A stretch of DNA of 64,000 nucleotides from JACIYW01 sp014359745 (GCA_050433985.1 JBNPWE010000004.1:1-64000); one strand, 5' to 3'; counted from the first letter of the stretch, positions 17,360 through 27,996 are shown. Made by a program: numbers and translations. The notes: generated by a model from the letters alone, not told the origin.

Positions 17360-17676
17360 CAGATCATCCCTTCCAGATCGCAGAATTCCGGGCGCCCGCC
17401 GCAGCAATCGCGCACAAGATACTGTATCAGGCCGCGCATCGCATCCGGGCGCAGCGCATAGATCACCTTGCGGCCCGCCCGGCGCGCCTGTGCCAGGCCC
17501 GCGCGTTCCAGCACCGCCAGATGAAAGCTCATCCGCGTCGGCGCGATGCCCAGACGCGCGGCAATCTCGCCCGAGGCGATGCCATCATTCCCCGCCGTCA
17601 CCAAAAGACGAAAGGCCCGCAGCCGGTCACCGTGGGCAAGCGCCGAAAGGGCGGCAAGGGCGTTCTGATCTTCCAT
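17359..17676 (-). CDS. arsR: ArsR family As(III)-responsive repressor
   Basis: A 105-residue winged-helix repressor. The DNA-reading helix is in IAARLGIAPTRMSFHLAVLERAGL (about 36-62). The C-terminal cysteines C91, C92 and C99 (CCGGRPEFC) are a likely As(III) site, arranged much like the C-terminal triad of Acidithiobacillus ArsR rather than the ELCVCDL site of plasmid ArsR. It is cotranscribed with acr3 and presumably represses its own promoter in the AT-rich region 17677-17730. Confidence 0.9.
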   Translation of the reverse strand: MEDQNALAALSALAHGDRLRAFRLLVTAGNDGIASGEIAARLGIAPTRMSFHLAVLERAGLAQARRAGRKVIYALRPDAMRGLIQYLVRDCCGGRPEFCDLEGMI

Positions 17677-17698
17677 GCGCCATTCCTACAACCCTGCA

Positions 17699-17720
17699 AC
17701 GATATTTGCAATAATTTCCA
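17699..17720 (-). promoter_or_regulatory. Possible ArsR operator/promoter region
   Basis: ATATTTGCAATAATTT, with a nearby second TGCAA, forms an imperfect inverted repeat 25-45 bases upstream of the arsR start. It is the only AT-rich patch in the region. The assignment rests on position alone. Confidence 0.35.
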
Positions 17721-17795
17721 CCCCCAACCAACCACAATATCTTGCCTGGCCCCCCGATCGGCCTATCCTTGCCCGATTGATGCGGAGATGGCGCA

Positions 17796-18512
17796 ATGAT
17801 CCTGCTGATGCTTGGCTCCGGCCCAGATGTAATACGCTGCCGCGACTGGCCGCGCGCGCCCTTTGACCGGGTCATCGCCATCAACAACGCCTGGCGGGTG
17901 CGCCCCGACTGGGACGATCTGATCCACCCCTGGGATTTCCCGCCCGACCGGATGCCGCCCGCCACCACCCCCCGCCAGACCATCGTGACCGAGGCCGATT
18001 TCGTTCCCGCCCAGAACGCCCATGGCGGCTTTGTCTATGCCGGGGCGACCATGGCCTTCACCGCCTCTTACTGGGCGCTGCACCATCACCGGCCCCGCGC
18101 GATCGGCTATCTTGGCTGCGACATGCATTACCCAAAGGGCCAAAGCCATTTCTACGGCCAGGGCCGCGCCGATCCGCTGCGCCCAGATATCACCCTGCAA
18201 TCGCTCGAGGCGAAATCGGCGCGCCTGCAAATCCACGCCGCGCGACGGGGCTGCGCCCTTGTCAACCTGTCCACCGGCCCGACCCGGCTGACCTTTCCGC
18301 GCGGAACCTGCGCCGATCTGGCCACCGCAACCCCGCGCGCCTTCGATGCCATGGCCGCTGCGCGCGCCGAACACCGCGAATCTGCCCTTGGCTATCACGT
18401 TCCCTCCGGGCGCTACTGGCAAGAACTCGACCGGTTCAACCCGGCTGAAATCGCCGCTCTGGACGCGCTCTGGGCCCAAGCCCTTCCCACGCCCCCGCCT
18501 CTCGCACCCTGA
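17796..18512 (+). CDS. Uncharacterised protein, possible sugar-transferase-like fold
   Basis: A 238-residue soluble protein. It opens with a hydrophobic strand and a glycine turn (LLMLGSGPDV), has VIAINNAWRVRPDWDDLIHP in the middle and RAIGYLGCDMHYP at about 105-117. The pattern of GSGP, then 'N.A.' and GCDMHY, recalls DUF115/sialyltransferase-like families that read a cell-surface substrate. I cannot assign it with confidence. It is divergent from arsR and has no functional partner nearby. Confidence 0.6.
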   Translation: MILLMLGSGPDVIRCRDWPRAPFDRVIAINNAWRVRPDWDDLIHPWDFPPDRMPPATTPRQTIVTEADFVPAQNAHGGFVYAGATMAFTASYWALHHHRPRAIGYLGCDMHYPKGQSHFYGQGRADPLRPDITLQSLEAKSARLQIHAARRGCALVNLSTGPTRLTFPRGTCADLATATPRAFDAMAAARAEHRESALGYHVPSGRYWQELDRFNPAEIAALDALWAQALPTPPPLAP

Positions 18513-18513
18513 T

Positions 18514-18548
18514 CATCCTCTCGACAAAAATACTCCCGCCGGAGGCGC
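18514..18548 (-). repeat. Dispersed intergenic repeat, GAGTATTTTT family, copy 4
   Basis: On the minus strand it reads GCGCCTCCGGCGGGAGTATT followed by TTTGTCGAGAGGATG. The GCCTCCGGCGGGAGTATTTT lead is shared with copy 6 near 33942. Confidence 0.7.
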
Positions 18549-18613
18549 ACCCCACCACCCGCGCAGCATCGGCCGCCTTGCCCCCCCCGAACCACCCCGC
18601 TATACGGCCCCCC

Positions 18614-20221
<1,608 letters not shown>

Positions 20222-20244
20222 TGGTCCGCCGGGTTCAAAGGTGA

Positions 20245-20272
20245 AAAGGCCCCTGCCTTGGCAGGGGCCTTT
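20245..20272. terminator. Bidirectional terminator between prfC and the VWA gene
   Basis: AAAGGCCCCTGC pairs with GCAGGGGCCTTT (12 bp, loop CTTG). A- and T-runs on opposite sides mean it can serve both convergent genes. Confidence 0.85.
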
Positions 20273-20296
20273 CCGGACCAGACAAGTAACTGGCTC

Positions 20297-21418
20297 TCAC
20301 ATCTTGCGGCGACGACGCGCCACGGCGCCAAGCCCGAACAGACCCGACAGCATCAGCCATCCGGCAGCAGGCAGCGGGACCGGCGCGGTGGTGAAGCTGT
20401 CGCCCTCGGTGGCGACGATGCCGCCATTTACCAACGCAAAGGTGTCGAAGCTTTTGTCGCCTTCGGCCAAACGCGTGAAAGTAACGTCGAAGGTGAAGGT
20501 GCGGTCTATCGACCGATCGAATGCGCCCGTGGCGTCGGCACCCGCGCATGCGCCGGTATCAGCAGAGGTGCAGACGACGCTCAAGGCGATCTCTGGCAGC
20601 CCGGTGCCAAGGTCACCGACGGTGACGTTGCTGTAATTGGCGAATCCGCCCGCGATGCCCGCCGTCACATTGGCGATGATATCTTCCGCCGACGTGCCGC
20701 TGTTGAACACGGTACCGCCAAGATCCTCGACCGACTGCGCGAAAGTGCTGTCATCGGAGGCGGGGTCGGAAGCGGAGAAATTGCTGAACCGCAACCCGAC
20801 AAGGGTGACATTCGCGCCATCGACCGCCGCTTGGGCCACTGCGTCGCTGACCAGATCGTTCTTCCATGACGCATCGCCAAGCGCAAAGATGAAGCGGTTC
20901 GAACCGGGACGCCACGACGCCTTGTTGGCCACGTCGTTGACCGCGTCCTGACCGCGTTCGGGGAAATCCCCGCCGCCATCCGGTACGCCCAGCGTCACGG
21001 CGTTTAACGCGCTCTGGACCGTCGTGGTGTCGGCGGTCAGATCAAGATTGAAGAACGTGTCGTTGCGGGTGCCGTCGCCATTTCCCGGTTTATTGCCTTC
21101 CGAAAATACACCGACACCTGCCTGCAGGTTGAAGGTTGACGAAAGACCGGACAGCAGACTTCCGGCGGCAGCCTTGGCGCCACCTATTGCGCCGCCCATG
21201 CTGCCAGAGGTGTCGATAAGAAACATGGCGTCGACAAGGGCATCGGTCGGACCCGTCGATTCGATAACCACCGTCTTTTCGATGGTCACGCTTTCGCCCA
21301 CGGCAAGTTCGGCCGAAAACGTCTCGGGGGATATCGTGTCTGCCGCAGCAGCGCCCCCCCATAGGGCAAGGGCCGCCGCAAGCGCCCATGCGCGGGTATA
21401 ATTATGTCCAGGTAACAT
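20297..21418 (-). CDS. VWA-domain surface protein with VPLPA-CTERM sorting signal
   Basis: A 373-residue exported protein. The signal peptide covers about residues 1-26 (GGAAAA-DT). A von Willebrand A domain has the MIDAS motif DTSGSMG (D69, S71, S73). The C-terminus is the VPLPA-CTERM signal of Rhodobacterales: VPLPA at 347-351, a hydrophobic span, then ARRRRKM. An exosortase is expected to cut that signal and move the protein to the surface or into exopolysaccharide. No exosortase gene is in the window. It is divergent from a TPR protein, and both sit in a block bordered by prfC 3' sequences. Confidence 0.85.
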   Translation of the reverse strand: MLPGHNYTRAWALAAALALWGGAAAADTISPETFSAELAVGESVTIEKTVVIESTGPTDALVDAMFLIDTSGSMGGAIGGAKAAAGSLLSGLSSTFNLQAGVGVFSEGNKPGNGDGTRNDTFFNLDLTADTTTVQSALNAVTLGVPDGGGDFPERGQDAVNDVANKASWRPGSNRFIFALGDASWKNDLVSDAVAQAAVDGANVTLVGLRFSNFSASDPASDDSTFAQSVEDLGGTVFNSGTSAEDIIANVTAGIAGGFANYSNVTVGDLGTGLPEIALSVVCTSADTGACAGADATGAFDRSIDRTFTFDVTFTRLAEGDKSFDTFALVNGGIVATEGDSFTTAPVPLPAAGWLMLSGLFGLGAVARRRRKM

Positions 21419-21777
21419 TTGGAAGCTCCTTCAAGCCAACTTTAAATGACGATCAGCTAGTCTGGTCGACAAACCGTTCGTGAACGTTCTAATCAGCACC
21501 GCCGCGAAACGGTCATTCAATTGCGACGCTTATCCGCTTGCCTTCTGGGCTACACATGTAGGTGCATGCCCAAATTGCCCGCAGCAGCCTTCGCATGATC
21601 GACCTTGCCATAGTTTCGCCTTGAAAACAACAAATTTGCCAGAACCCGATACCTGAACGACGGTTTTCAAATTATTACACGAAAAGCGAACGCGGGACCG
21701 GCCTGTGCGGAGTCGACTTGACGCAGGGATTGTTCTACTGTGTCGGGAATTTAGGCCCGGTGCATCGGAGGATCGTC
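21419..21777. other. Divergent promoter region between VWA and TPR genes
   Basis: This 359-base gap is less GC-rich than its surroundings. It contains the short palindrome GAACGTTC at 21483-21490. I find no ORF and no clear promoter pair. Confidence 0.45.
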
Positions 21778-23322
21778 ATGGCTGATTCTCAACGTTTTTC
21801 TGCGAGATCGATCTTATTATTGCTGGCACTTCAAATCGCCACGTCAACGGGGGCGTTCGCGTCCACGTTGGAACTTTTCGACTTTGGCCAAGGCGATACG
21901 CCACCCCCGCCCCCCGGCCTCGTTGTCGAGCTTTCCGACGATCTCGACCCCCTGTCGCGCGCGGCGTTGCAACAGGCGATCCAGGCCTTTTCGGAGAACC
22001 GATTCGACGAAACCGAACGGCGCGCCCGCATGGTCACCGAGAATGTTCCCGGTGCCCCGGAAGGATGGTACGTTCTGGGCCTTGCGCTGGCAAATCTGGA
22101 GCGGTTCGATGAAGCGCTTGAGGCGTTGCAGCGGGCGGGCGAACTCTACGAGAAAAATGCAGGCCCGTTCGTGGTTCAGGGCGATATCCTGCTCGCTTTG
22201 GGGCGCCGTGATGAGGCCCGGCGCGCCTTCGAACAAGCCTCGGAACGCGACGACGCGGACTGGCGCGCCGATGTGAGCCTGGCGCAGATGGCCGAAGCGG
22301 ACGGCGATACCGACGCGGCAATCCGGCTTTATAAGCGGGCAATCGGGAAAGCGCCTGAAGGCGATCTTGAAACGGTGTTCGATTTGGCGGAACTGCAACT
22401 CAAGAGCGGACGTCAGGAAGCCGCTCTCTCGCTGTTGACAAATGTGGCGGAAACAAGCGCGGAAAGCCTTCGGGCAACTGTGGCTCTGGCGCGCGCGCAG
22501 CGCATCGCCGGAAAGCCTGCGGACGCGGCCGTCACCTTCGAACACGCGACCCGGCTCGATCCAGACCGGCCGGGGATCTGGCTCGAACTCGCAGACGCGC
22601 ATGAAGCTGCGGGAGAGCTGAACGCGTCATTGACCACGCTCAAGACAGCGGCCGGGCGGTTTCCCGACGACGCCGGTATCCTATTGCAACTCGGCCGTCT
22701 TCACGCGGGCTTGCGGGAATATGAAGCGGCAGCATCGGCGTTCGAGCGGGGACTGTCGATCAGTCCCGACGACCGGGGGCTGCTCAAGGGGGCAAGCATG
22801 GTCCGCCGCCGCATGGGTGAAGTCGGCCCGGCGCTGGAATTGGCTCAGCAATTGGCCGAACGCGAAGACAGCGGCGCAGAAGACCACCTTTGGCTGGCCA
22901 TCCTCCGCGATCAGGCCGGCGATCAGGCCGGGGCCGCCGCCTCTTATGAAACGGCTTTGGGCATCAAACCCGATATGTGGCTCGCAGCCAATAACCTGGC
23001 CGTGCTCCTTTCCAAGAGTGACCCGCCGCGCGCCGTCATGCTTGCCGAGGCGGCGCTAAAGGCGTCCGGCGGGCTGGCCATCGTTCGCGAGACCTTGGCA
23101 TGGGCGCTGTTCAACGATGGTCAGAATGACCGTGCCTTGGCCGAATTCGCGCAGGTCGTTGATGAGGACAGGGACAATCCGGTATATGCGTTCCGCAACG
23201 GTCTGGTGCTGAAGGCGGCGGGCCAGGCGATGGCCGGCCGGGACGAGTTGCAGCGCGCCCTGGCGCTCGATCCGGATTTTGAGGGCGCCGAGCGGGCGCG
23301 CCAATTGCTTGACGAGGAATGA
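21778..23322 (+). CDS. Exported TPR-repeat protein
   Basis: A 514-residue protein with a signal peptide (about 1-28, ending GAFAS). It continues with around ten tetratricopeptide repeats from residue 65 to the end (for example PEGWYVLGLALANLERFDEA and AANNLAVLLSKSDPPRAVML). TPR arrays mediate protein contacts. Relatives of the PrsT/EpsD-linked group work with exosortase and polysaccharide export, a possible link to the VPLPA-CTERM neighbour. The ATG at 21778 has GGAGGA upstream; the frame open to 21718 lacks this. Synonymous choices look less GC-biased than in adjacent housekeeping genes. Confidence 0.8.
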   Translation: MADSQRFSARSILLLLALQIATSTGAFASTLELFDFGQGDTPPPPPGLVVELSDDLDPLSRAALQQAIQAFSENRFDETERRARMVTENVPGAPEGWYVLGLALANLERFDEALEALQRAGELYEKNAGPFVVQGDILLALGRRDEARRAFEQASERDDADWRADVSLAQMAEADGDTDAAIRLYKRAIGKAPEGDLETVFDLAELQLKSGRQEAALSLLTNVAETSAESLRATVALARAQRIAGKPADAAVTFEHATRLDPDRPGIWLELADAHEAAGELNASLTTLKTAAGRFPDDAGILLQLGRLHAGLREYEAAASAFERGLSISPDDRGLLKGASMVRRRMGEVGPALELAQQLAEREDSGAEDHLWLAILRDQAGDQAGAAASYETALGIKPDMWLAANNLAVLLSKSDPPRAVMLAEAALKASGGLAIVRETLAWALFNDGQNDRALAEFAQVVDEDRDNPVYAFRNGLVLKAAGQAMAGRDELQRALALDPDFEGAERARQLLDEE

Positions 23323-23372
23323 AACCGGAGCCCGTCAGCACCGCCGAACCGAAATGATCGAACCCGAATACG

Positions 23373-23496
23373 GCCACCGATAACGATGGTGATATAGTCT
23401 ACCTCACCCGCCTGCGATGGGACATCGACCGGGTGGAGCGCGATTATCCGGCGCTGAAGCTGACGTCCGTCAAGGAAATGCAGGTCTGACGGTCCG
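23373..23496 (+). pseudogene. Decayed copy of the prfC 3' end
   Basis: These 124 bases align without gaps to prfC 20105-20228, with nine mismatches by my count. The match includes the last 37 codons, the stop codon and a few bases beyond. The encoded fragment reads ATDNDGDIVYLTRLRWDIDR and onward to the prfC stop. A shorter patch at about 23356-23372 (ATCGAACCCGAATACGG) matches prfC 19984-20000, implying a roughly 100-base internal deletion. The copy has no start and cannot be expressed as RF3. Confidence 0.85.
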
Positions 23497-23528
23497 ACCC
23501 GGCGCGCGGTTGGGCGGAGGCGGGATTT

Positions 23529-23570
23529 GAGTATTTTTTCGAGAGGATGGGAAAGAGGGTTTTCTTCTAC
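23529..23570 (+). repeat. Dispersed intergenic repeat, GAGTATTTTT family, copy 5
   Basis: GAGTATTTTTTCGAGAGGAT is followed by GGGAAAGAGGGTTTTCTTC. It sits about 40 bases after the prfC 3' remnant, where a post-prfC repeat would be expected in the ancestral order. Confidence 0.75.
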
Positions 23571-23754
23571 GCTTGGGGTGCTGACCCGGTCGAGGACAAG
23601 ACGCGTCAAGGCCAGACCATTTGCCGCCCGCGATCATGCCAAAGCCCGGCCGGGGTGCGCTGCCTTGCGCAGCCCCCGGCCGGGATTGCGGCGACAGCAG
23701 TTAGACATGCCATCGCAGGCGGGCGGTTTACGTCCAACTGCGATGGCAATCAGC

Positions 23755-23943
23755 TCATGCGTTCGGGGTGTCTCTTCCATCGGGCTCTTTGGCCACGCCT
23801 TTGAACGGCTTCCCGTCATCCTTGGCAGGCATAAGCCGACCTGTGCGTTCATCGCGCTTTTGCCAGTTTCCATCCGGTCTCTGAAACTGCGTGCGCCCCG
23901 TTACGGCGCCGCGCCGGTAGTTGCTTCCAGTATTTTTTGCCAT
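23755..23943 (-). CDS. Small basic conserved hypothetical protein
   Basis: A 62-residue hydrophilic protein, MAKNTGSNYRRGAVTGRTQF at its start and DDGKPFKGVAKEPDG near its end. It resembles a widespread short family (MAKNTG..YRRG..GRTQ) with no known role. AGGAG lies 8 bases before the ATG at 23943. Just upstream on the same strand is a perfect CCCACAG/CTGTGGG hairpin (23970-23987). The larger frame to 24096 has no sensible N-terminus. Confidence 0.65.
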   Translation of the reverse strand: MAKNTGSNYRRGAVTGRTQFQRPDGNWQKRDERTGRLMPAKDDGKPFKGVAKEPDGRDTPNA

Positions 23944-23969
23944 AGCTATGGCTCCTATATCCACAGGTG

Positions 23970-23987
23970 CCCACAGTTTTCTGTGGG
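23970..23987 (-). promoter_or_regulatory. Hairpin upstream of the small basic protein gene
   Basis: CCCACAG and CTGTGGG form a perfect 7-bp stem with a TTTT (AAAA on the minus strand) loop, about 27 bases before the start codon. It may be a 5' UTR structure or the terminator of nothing visible. The role is unknown. Confidence 0.35.
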
Positions 23988-24150
23988 TAAATCCTGTATG
24001 TTCGAGTACGCCATTGCCTGCTGTTATCGTTCGTGGCCATTTGTGGCCATCGACCCGCGAGGGCCGAAACAGCTTGCCCCGCAGCGTACACACCAATGCG
24101 GGTAAGCCGGGGCGCGGAACTGGTACTTCTGCGCCCCAACCTCAATCTTT

Positions 24151-27100
24151 TCAGCTACACCCCGACGTGCCCCCGCAGGTGTTGCACTTCATGCAGGTGC
24201 CGTTGCGCACCAGCGTATAGTTGCCGCATTCGCCGCAGGCCTCGCCCTCGTAGCCCTGCATCCGGGCCTTGGTGCGCAGATCCACGCTGACGCTGCCCAC
24301 CGCCGTCATCGTGGCCGAACGCACCTCGGGCAGCAGCGTGGTCAGGGACGCCATGGCGTCTTGCGCCGCCCCGCTCATCCCGCCCTGCAAGACCACCAGA
24401 TCCTGGGGCAGGCGTTTGCGCAGATATCCGGTCGAGCTGATCTGGCGCAGCACATCCAGCGACCGCGACGCGGCGCTTTCCGATACCGGGCGCAGGTTGG
24501 CCTTGCCTTCGTCAGTGCCGCCGCCGATGTCGTCGAAACTGGCGCCTTCGGGTTTGACATGCGCCAGATCGGTGCGATCCAGATAGCTGACCGCCAGTTC
24601 CCGAAAGATGTAATCGAGGATCGATGTGGCGTTCTTGATGCTGTCATTGCCCTGCACCATGCCGGCCGGTTCGAACTTGGTAAAGGTGAAGGCCTCGACG
24701 AATTCTTCCAGCGGCACCCCGTATTGCAGGCCCACCGACACCGCGATGGCGAAATTGTTCATCATCGCCCGAAAGCCCGCACCTTCCTTGTGCATGTCGA
24801 TGAAAATCTCGCCCAGCTTGCCATCCTCATATTCGCCGGTGCGCAGGTAAACCTTGTGTCCGCCGACGATGGCCTTTTGCGTATAGCCCTTGCGCCGCTG
24901 CGGCAGCTTTTCGCGGTTGGAGCGGATGATTTCCTTGATGATCACCTTCTCGACGATCTTCTCGGCCAGCACCGTGGCCTTTTCATGCGGGGTGCCGGAG
25001 GCGAGGATCTCTTCGGCTTCCTCGTCATCCTCGACCAGCGCCGATGCCAGCGGCTGGCTCAGCTTCGATCCGTCGCGATAAAGCGCGTTGGCCTTCACCC
25101 CCAATTGCCATGACAACTCGTAGGCGCGCTGCACCTCTTCGATACTGGCGTTGGCGGGCATGTTGATGGTCTTGGAAATCGCGCCAGAGATGAAGGATTG
25201 CGCCGCCGCCATCATGTGGATGTGGCTGTCCACGCTGAGAAACCGCTTGCCCGTCTTGCCGCAGGGGTTGGCGCAATCAAAGACCGACAGATGTTCGGGT
25301 TTCAGATGCGGTGCGCCCTCCAGCGTCATGGTGCCGCAAACATGGTCATTGGCCGCATCGATCTGCGCACGGGTGAACCCAAGGTGGCGCAGCAGGTCAA
25401 ACGTGGGGTCGGCCAGCTTTTCGGCCGGGATGCCCAGGTTTTCGCGGCAGAATTCCTCGCCCAGCGTCCATTGGTTGAACACGAACCGGATATCGAACGC
25501 CGATGGCAGCGCCGCCGCGATCTTGGCCAGTTCCGGCGCGCCGAACCCGTGGCCGATCAGCGCGGTGGTGTTGATGCCGGGGCAATTGCCGATGCTGCCG
25601 TGACCCACCGCATAGGCGATGATTTCCCCGATCTGGCCCGATGTATAGCCCAGCCCTTCCAGCGCGCCGGGCACGGATTGGTTGATGATCTTGAAATAGC
25701 CGCCGCCCGCCAGTTTCTTGAACTTGACCAGCGCGAAATCGGGTTCGATCCCGGTGGTGTCGCAATCCATCACCAGCCCGATGGTGCCGGTGGGGGCGAT
25801 GACGGTGGCCTGCGCGTTGCGATAGCCATGCGCCTCGCCCAGGCGCAGCGCCTCGTCCCAGGCGGATTTTGCCAGCTCTATCAGCAGCGGATCGGGGCAG
25901 TTGCCATGATCCAGCGGCACCGGCGCCACATTCACCGCCTCGTAACCATTGGTCTTGCCATAGGCGGCGGTGCGGTGGTTGCGGATCACCCGCAGCATAT
26001 GGGCGGCGTTGCGGGCATGGCCCGGAAACGCCCCCAATTCGCCGGCCATCTCGGCCGATGTCGCATAGGCAACCCCGGTCATCACCGCCGTCAGCGCGCC
26101 GCACATCGCCCGCCCCTCGGCCGAATCGTACCCATAGCCCATGTTCATCAGCAGCCCGCCGATATTGGCATAGCCAAGCCCCAGCGTGCGGAAATCATAA
26201 GACCGCTGCGCGATCTCTTTCGACGGGAACTGCGCCATCATCACCGATATTTCCAGCGTGATCGTCCACAGCCGGGTGGCGTGCACATAGGCCTCGGCGT
26301 CGAACTTGCCCCCGGTATAGAAGACCAGCAGGTTCATCGACGCCAGGTTGCAGGCGGTATCATCCAGGAACATGTATTCCGAGCAGGGGTTCGATCCCCG
26401 GATCGCGCCATCTTCTGGGCAGGTGTGCCAGGCGTTTACCGTGTCGTGATACTGAATGCCCGGATCGGCGCAGGACCATGCGGCATGGCCGACCTGATCC
26501 CAAAGGTCGCGCGCCTTGACCACCTTGGATATCTTGCCATCGGTGCGGCGGATCAGTTCCCAATCGGCATCGTCCTTGACGGCTTTCAGGAATGCATCGG
26601 TGACGCGCACCGAATTGTTGGAATTCTGGCCCGAGACGGTGACATAGGCCTCACTGTCCCAATCGGTGTCATAGGTCGGAAACTCGATCGAGGTATAGCC
26701 TTGGCGCGCATACTGCAGGATGCGGTTGATATAGGTTTCCGGGATCGCCGATTTCTTTGACGCGCGGATCGCGGCCTTCAGGCCCGCGTTCTTGGCCGGG
26801 TCCGTCGCATCGGCCATGGTGCCATCCCAGGCCTTGATCGCGGCAAAGATTTCATTCAGGCGCACCTCGTGTATTTTTGACCCCGCGACAAGGCTTGCAA
26901 CCTTTTGTTCCTCGATCACCTTCCAGTTGATGAACTGTTCGATATCGGGGTGATCCATGTCGCAGATCACCATTTTGGCAGCGCGTCGGGTCGTCCCGCC
27001 CGATTTGATCGCGCCCGCCGCCCTGTCGCCGATTTTCAGGAACCCCATCAAACCGCTCGACTTGCCACCGCCCGAAAGTCTTTCCCCCTCGCCGCGCAGG

Positions 27101-27810
27101 CTGGAAAAATTGGTGCCGGTGCCCGAGCCGTATTTGAACAGCCGCGCCTCGCGCACCCACAGATCCATGATGCCGCCGTCATTGACCAGATCGTCGGAAA
27201 CCGACTGGATGAAACAGGCGTGCGGCTGGGGGTGTTCATAGCTTGATTTCGATTTCACCAGCTTGTGGGTGAAGGGATCGACATAGAAATGCCCCTGGCT
27301 TGGCCCGTCGATACCGTAAGCCCAGTGCAGCCCGGTGTTGAACCATTGCGGGGAATTCGGCGCGGCCATCTGCGCGGCCAGCATGAACCGCATTTCGTCG
27401 AAATAGGCGCGCGCATCGCCTTCTGTGGTGAAATAGCCGCCCTTCCAGCCCCAATAGGCCCAGGCGCCTGCGAGCCGGTCAAAGACCTGCCGCGCGCTGG
27501 TTTCCCCCACATACCGCTGATCCTCTGGCAACTCCGCCAGCGCCGCCTCATCGGGGACCGATCGCCACAGGAATTCGGGCACGCCCTTTTCCTTGACCGG
27601 TTTCAGCCGCGCCGCCACACCCGCCTTGCGGAAATATTTCTGCGCCAGCACGTCGGATGCCACCTGGCTCCAGCCGCCCGGCACTTCGACGGACTCGTTG
27701 CGAAACACCACCGTCCCGTCGGGGTTGCGGATTTCCGACACGGTGGTGGTGAACTCAAGGCTGGCGTAGGCGTCGCGGCCTGCGGCGGTGAATCTGCGGT
27801 CGATTTTCAT
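24151..27810 (-). CDS. nrdJ: Vitamin B12-dependent class II ribonucleotide reductase
   Basis: A 1219-residue class II RNR that reduces ribonucleotides with adenosylcobalamin and needs no oxygen. Active-site sequence is clear in GSNPCSEYMFLDDTACNLAS, with the earlier WFNTGLHWAYG and the GTGTNFSSLRG blocks. The C-terminus is a cysteine-rich tail (CGECGNYTLVRNGTCMKCNTCGG) of the NrdJ type, likely redox-active or zinc-binding. The ATG at 27810 (MKIDRRF) was chosen. The frame extends upstream to 28017 through leader DNA carrying an NrdR box. The gene is monocistronic. Confidence 0.95.
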   Translation of the reverse strand: MKIDRRFTAAGRDAYASLEFTTTVSEIRNPDGTVVFRNESVEVPGGWSQVASDVLAQKYFRKAGVAARLKPVKEKGVPEFLWRSVPDEAALAELPEDQRYVGETSARQVFDRLAGAWAYWGWKGGYFTTEGDARAYFDEMRFMLAAQMAAPNSPQWFNTGLHWAYGIDGPSQGHFYVDPFTHKLVKSKSSYEHPQPHACFIQSVSDDLVNDGGIMDLWVREARLFKYGSGTGTNFSSLRGEGERLSGGGKSSGLMGFLKIGDRAAGAIKSGGTTRRAAKMVICDMDHPDIEQFINWKVIEEQKVASLVAGSKIHEVRLNEIFAAIKAWDGTMADATDPAKNAGLKAAIRASKKSAIPETYINRILQYARQGYTSIEFPTYDTDWDSEAYVTVSGQNSNNSVRVTDAFLKAVKDDADWELIRRTDGKISKVVKARDLWDQVGHAAWSCADPGIQYHDTVNAWHTCPEDGAIRGSNPCSEYMFLDDTACNLASMNLLVFYTGGKFDAEAYVHATRLWTITLEISVMMAQFPSKEIAQRSYDFRTLGLGYANIGGLLMNMGYGYDSAEGRAMCGALTAVMTGVAYATSAEMAGELGAFPGHARNAAHMLRVIRNHRTAAYGKTNGYEAVNVAPVPLDHGNCPDPLLIELAKSAWDEALRLGEAHGYRNAQATVIAPTGTIGLVMDCDTTGIEPDFALVKFKKLAGGGYFKIINQSVPGALEGLGYTSGQIGEIIAYAVGHGSIGNCPGINTTALIGHGFGAPELAKIAAALPSAFDIRFVFNQWTLGEEFCRENLGIPAEKLADPTFDLLRHLGFTRAQIDAANDHVCGTMTLEGAPHLKPEHLSVFDCANPCGKTGKRFLSVDSHIHMMAAAQSFISGAISKTINMPANASIEEVQRAYELSWQLGVKANALYRDGSKLSQPLASALVEDDEEAEEILASGTPHEKATVLAEKIVEKVIIKEIIRSNREKLPQRRKGYTQKAIVGGHKVYLRTGEYEDGKLGEIFIDMHKEGAGFRAMMNNFAIAVSVGLQYGVPLEEFVEAFTFTKFEPAGMVQGNDSIKNATSILDYIFRELAVSYLDRTDLAHVKPEGASFDDIGGGTDEGKANLRPVSESAASRSLDVLRQISSTGYLRKRLPQDLVVLQGGMSGAAQDAMASLTTLLPEVRSATMTAVGSVSVDLRTKARMQGYEGEACGECGNYTLVRNGTCMKCNTCGGTSGCS

Positions 27811-27980
27811 GTCTGCCCCGTCGTTTCTTGGTGTGTTTCGGCCCCTGCCGGGCCCCCGTGATCTGTCGCTTTCCCGAAGGCCAGGGGATGAACGCCTTGC
27901 CCCGGCGGCCAGATGCCCGCCTACATGCCGTGACCCGTGCGGGGCGGCTGGGGTGTTGAGGTTCGGTCCCACTGGCCGCG

Positions 27981-27996
27981 CCACTAGATGTGGTGT
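27981..27996 (-). promoter_or_regulatory. NrdR box upstream of nrdJ
   Basis: On the minus strand ACACCACATCTAGTGG matches the NrdR palindrome ACACwAtATmTwGTGT at most conserved positions. It lies about 170 bases before nrdJ. NrdR is the ATP/dATP-sensing repressor of RNR genes and usually uses two boxes; I could not find a convincing second one. Confidence 0.6.

Larger units (their letters stand above)
23323..23754. other. Gene-free stretch with prfC remnant and repeat
   Basis: Apart from the prfC remnant and a GAGTATTTTT repeat copy, this stretch has no credible gene. It includes CCCGGCCGGGG-type hairpins near 23645-23690, with the direct repeat of GCCCGGCCGGGGTGCGCTGC and AGCCCCCGGCCGGGATTGCG. 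Confidence 0.5.

Noticed and set aside
20222..23372. Integrative element with its own integrase at prfC
   Set aside because: Only the VWA and TPR genes are between the prfC copies; no integrase or recombinase frame is seen.
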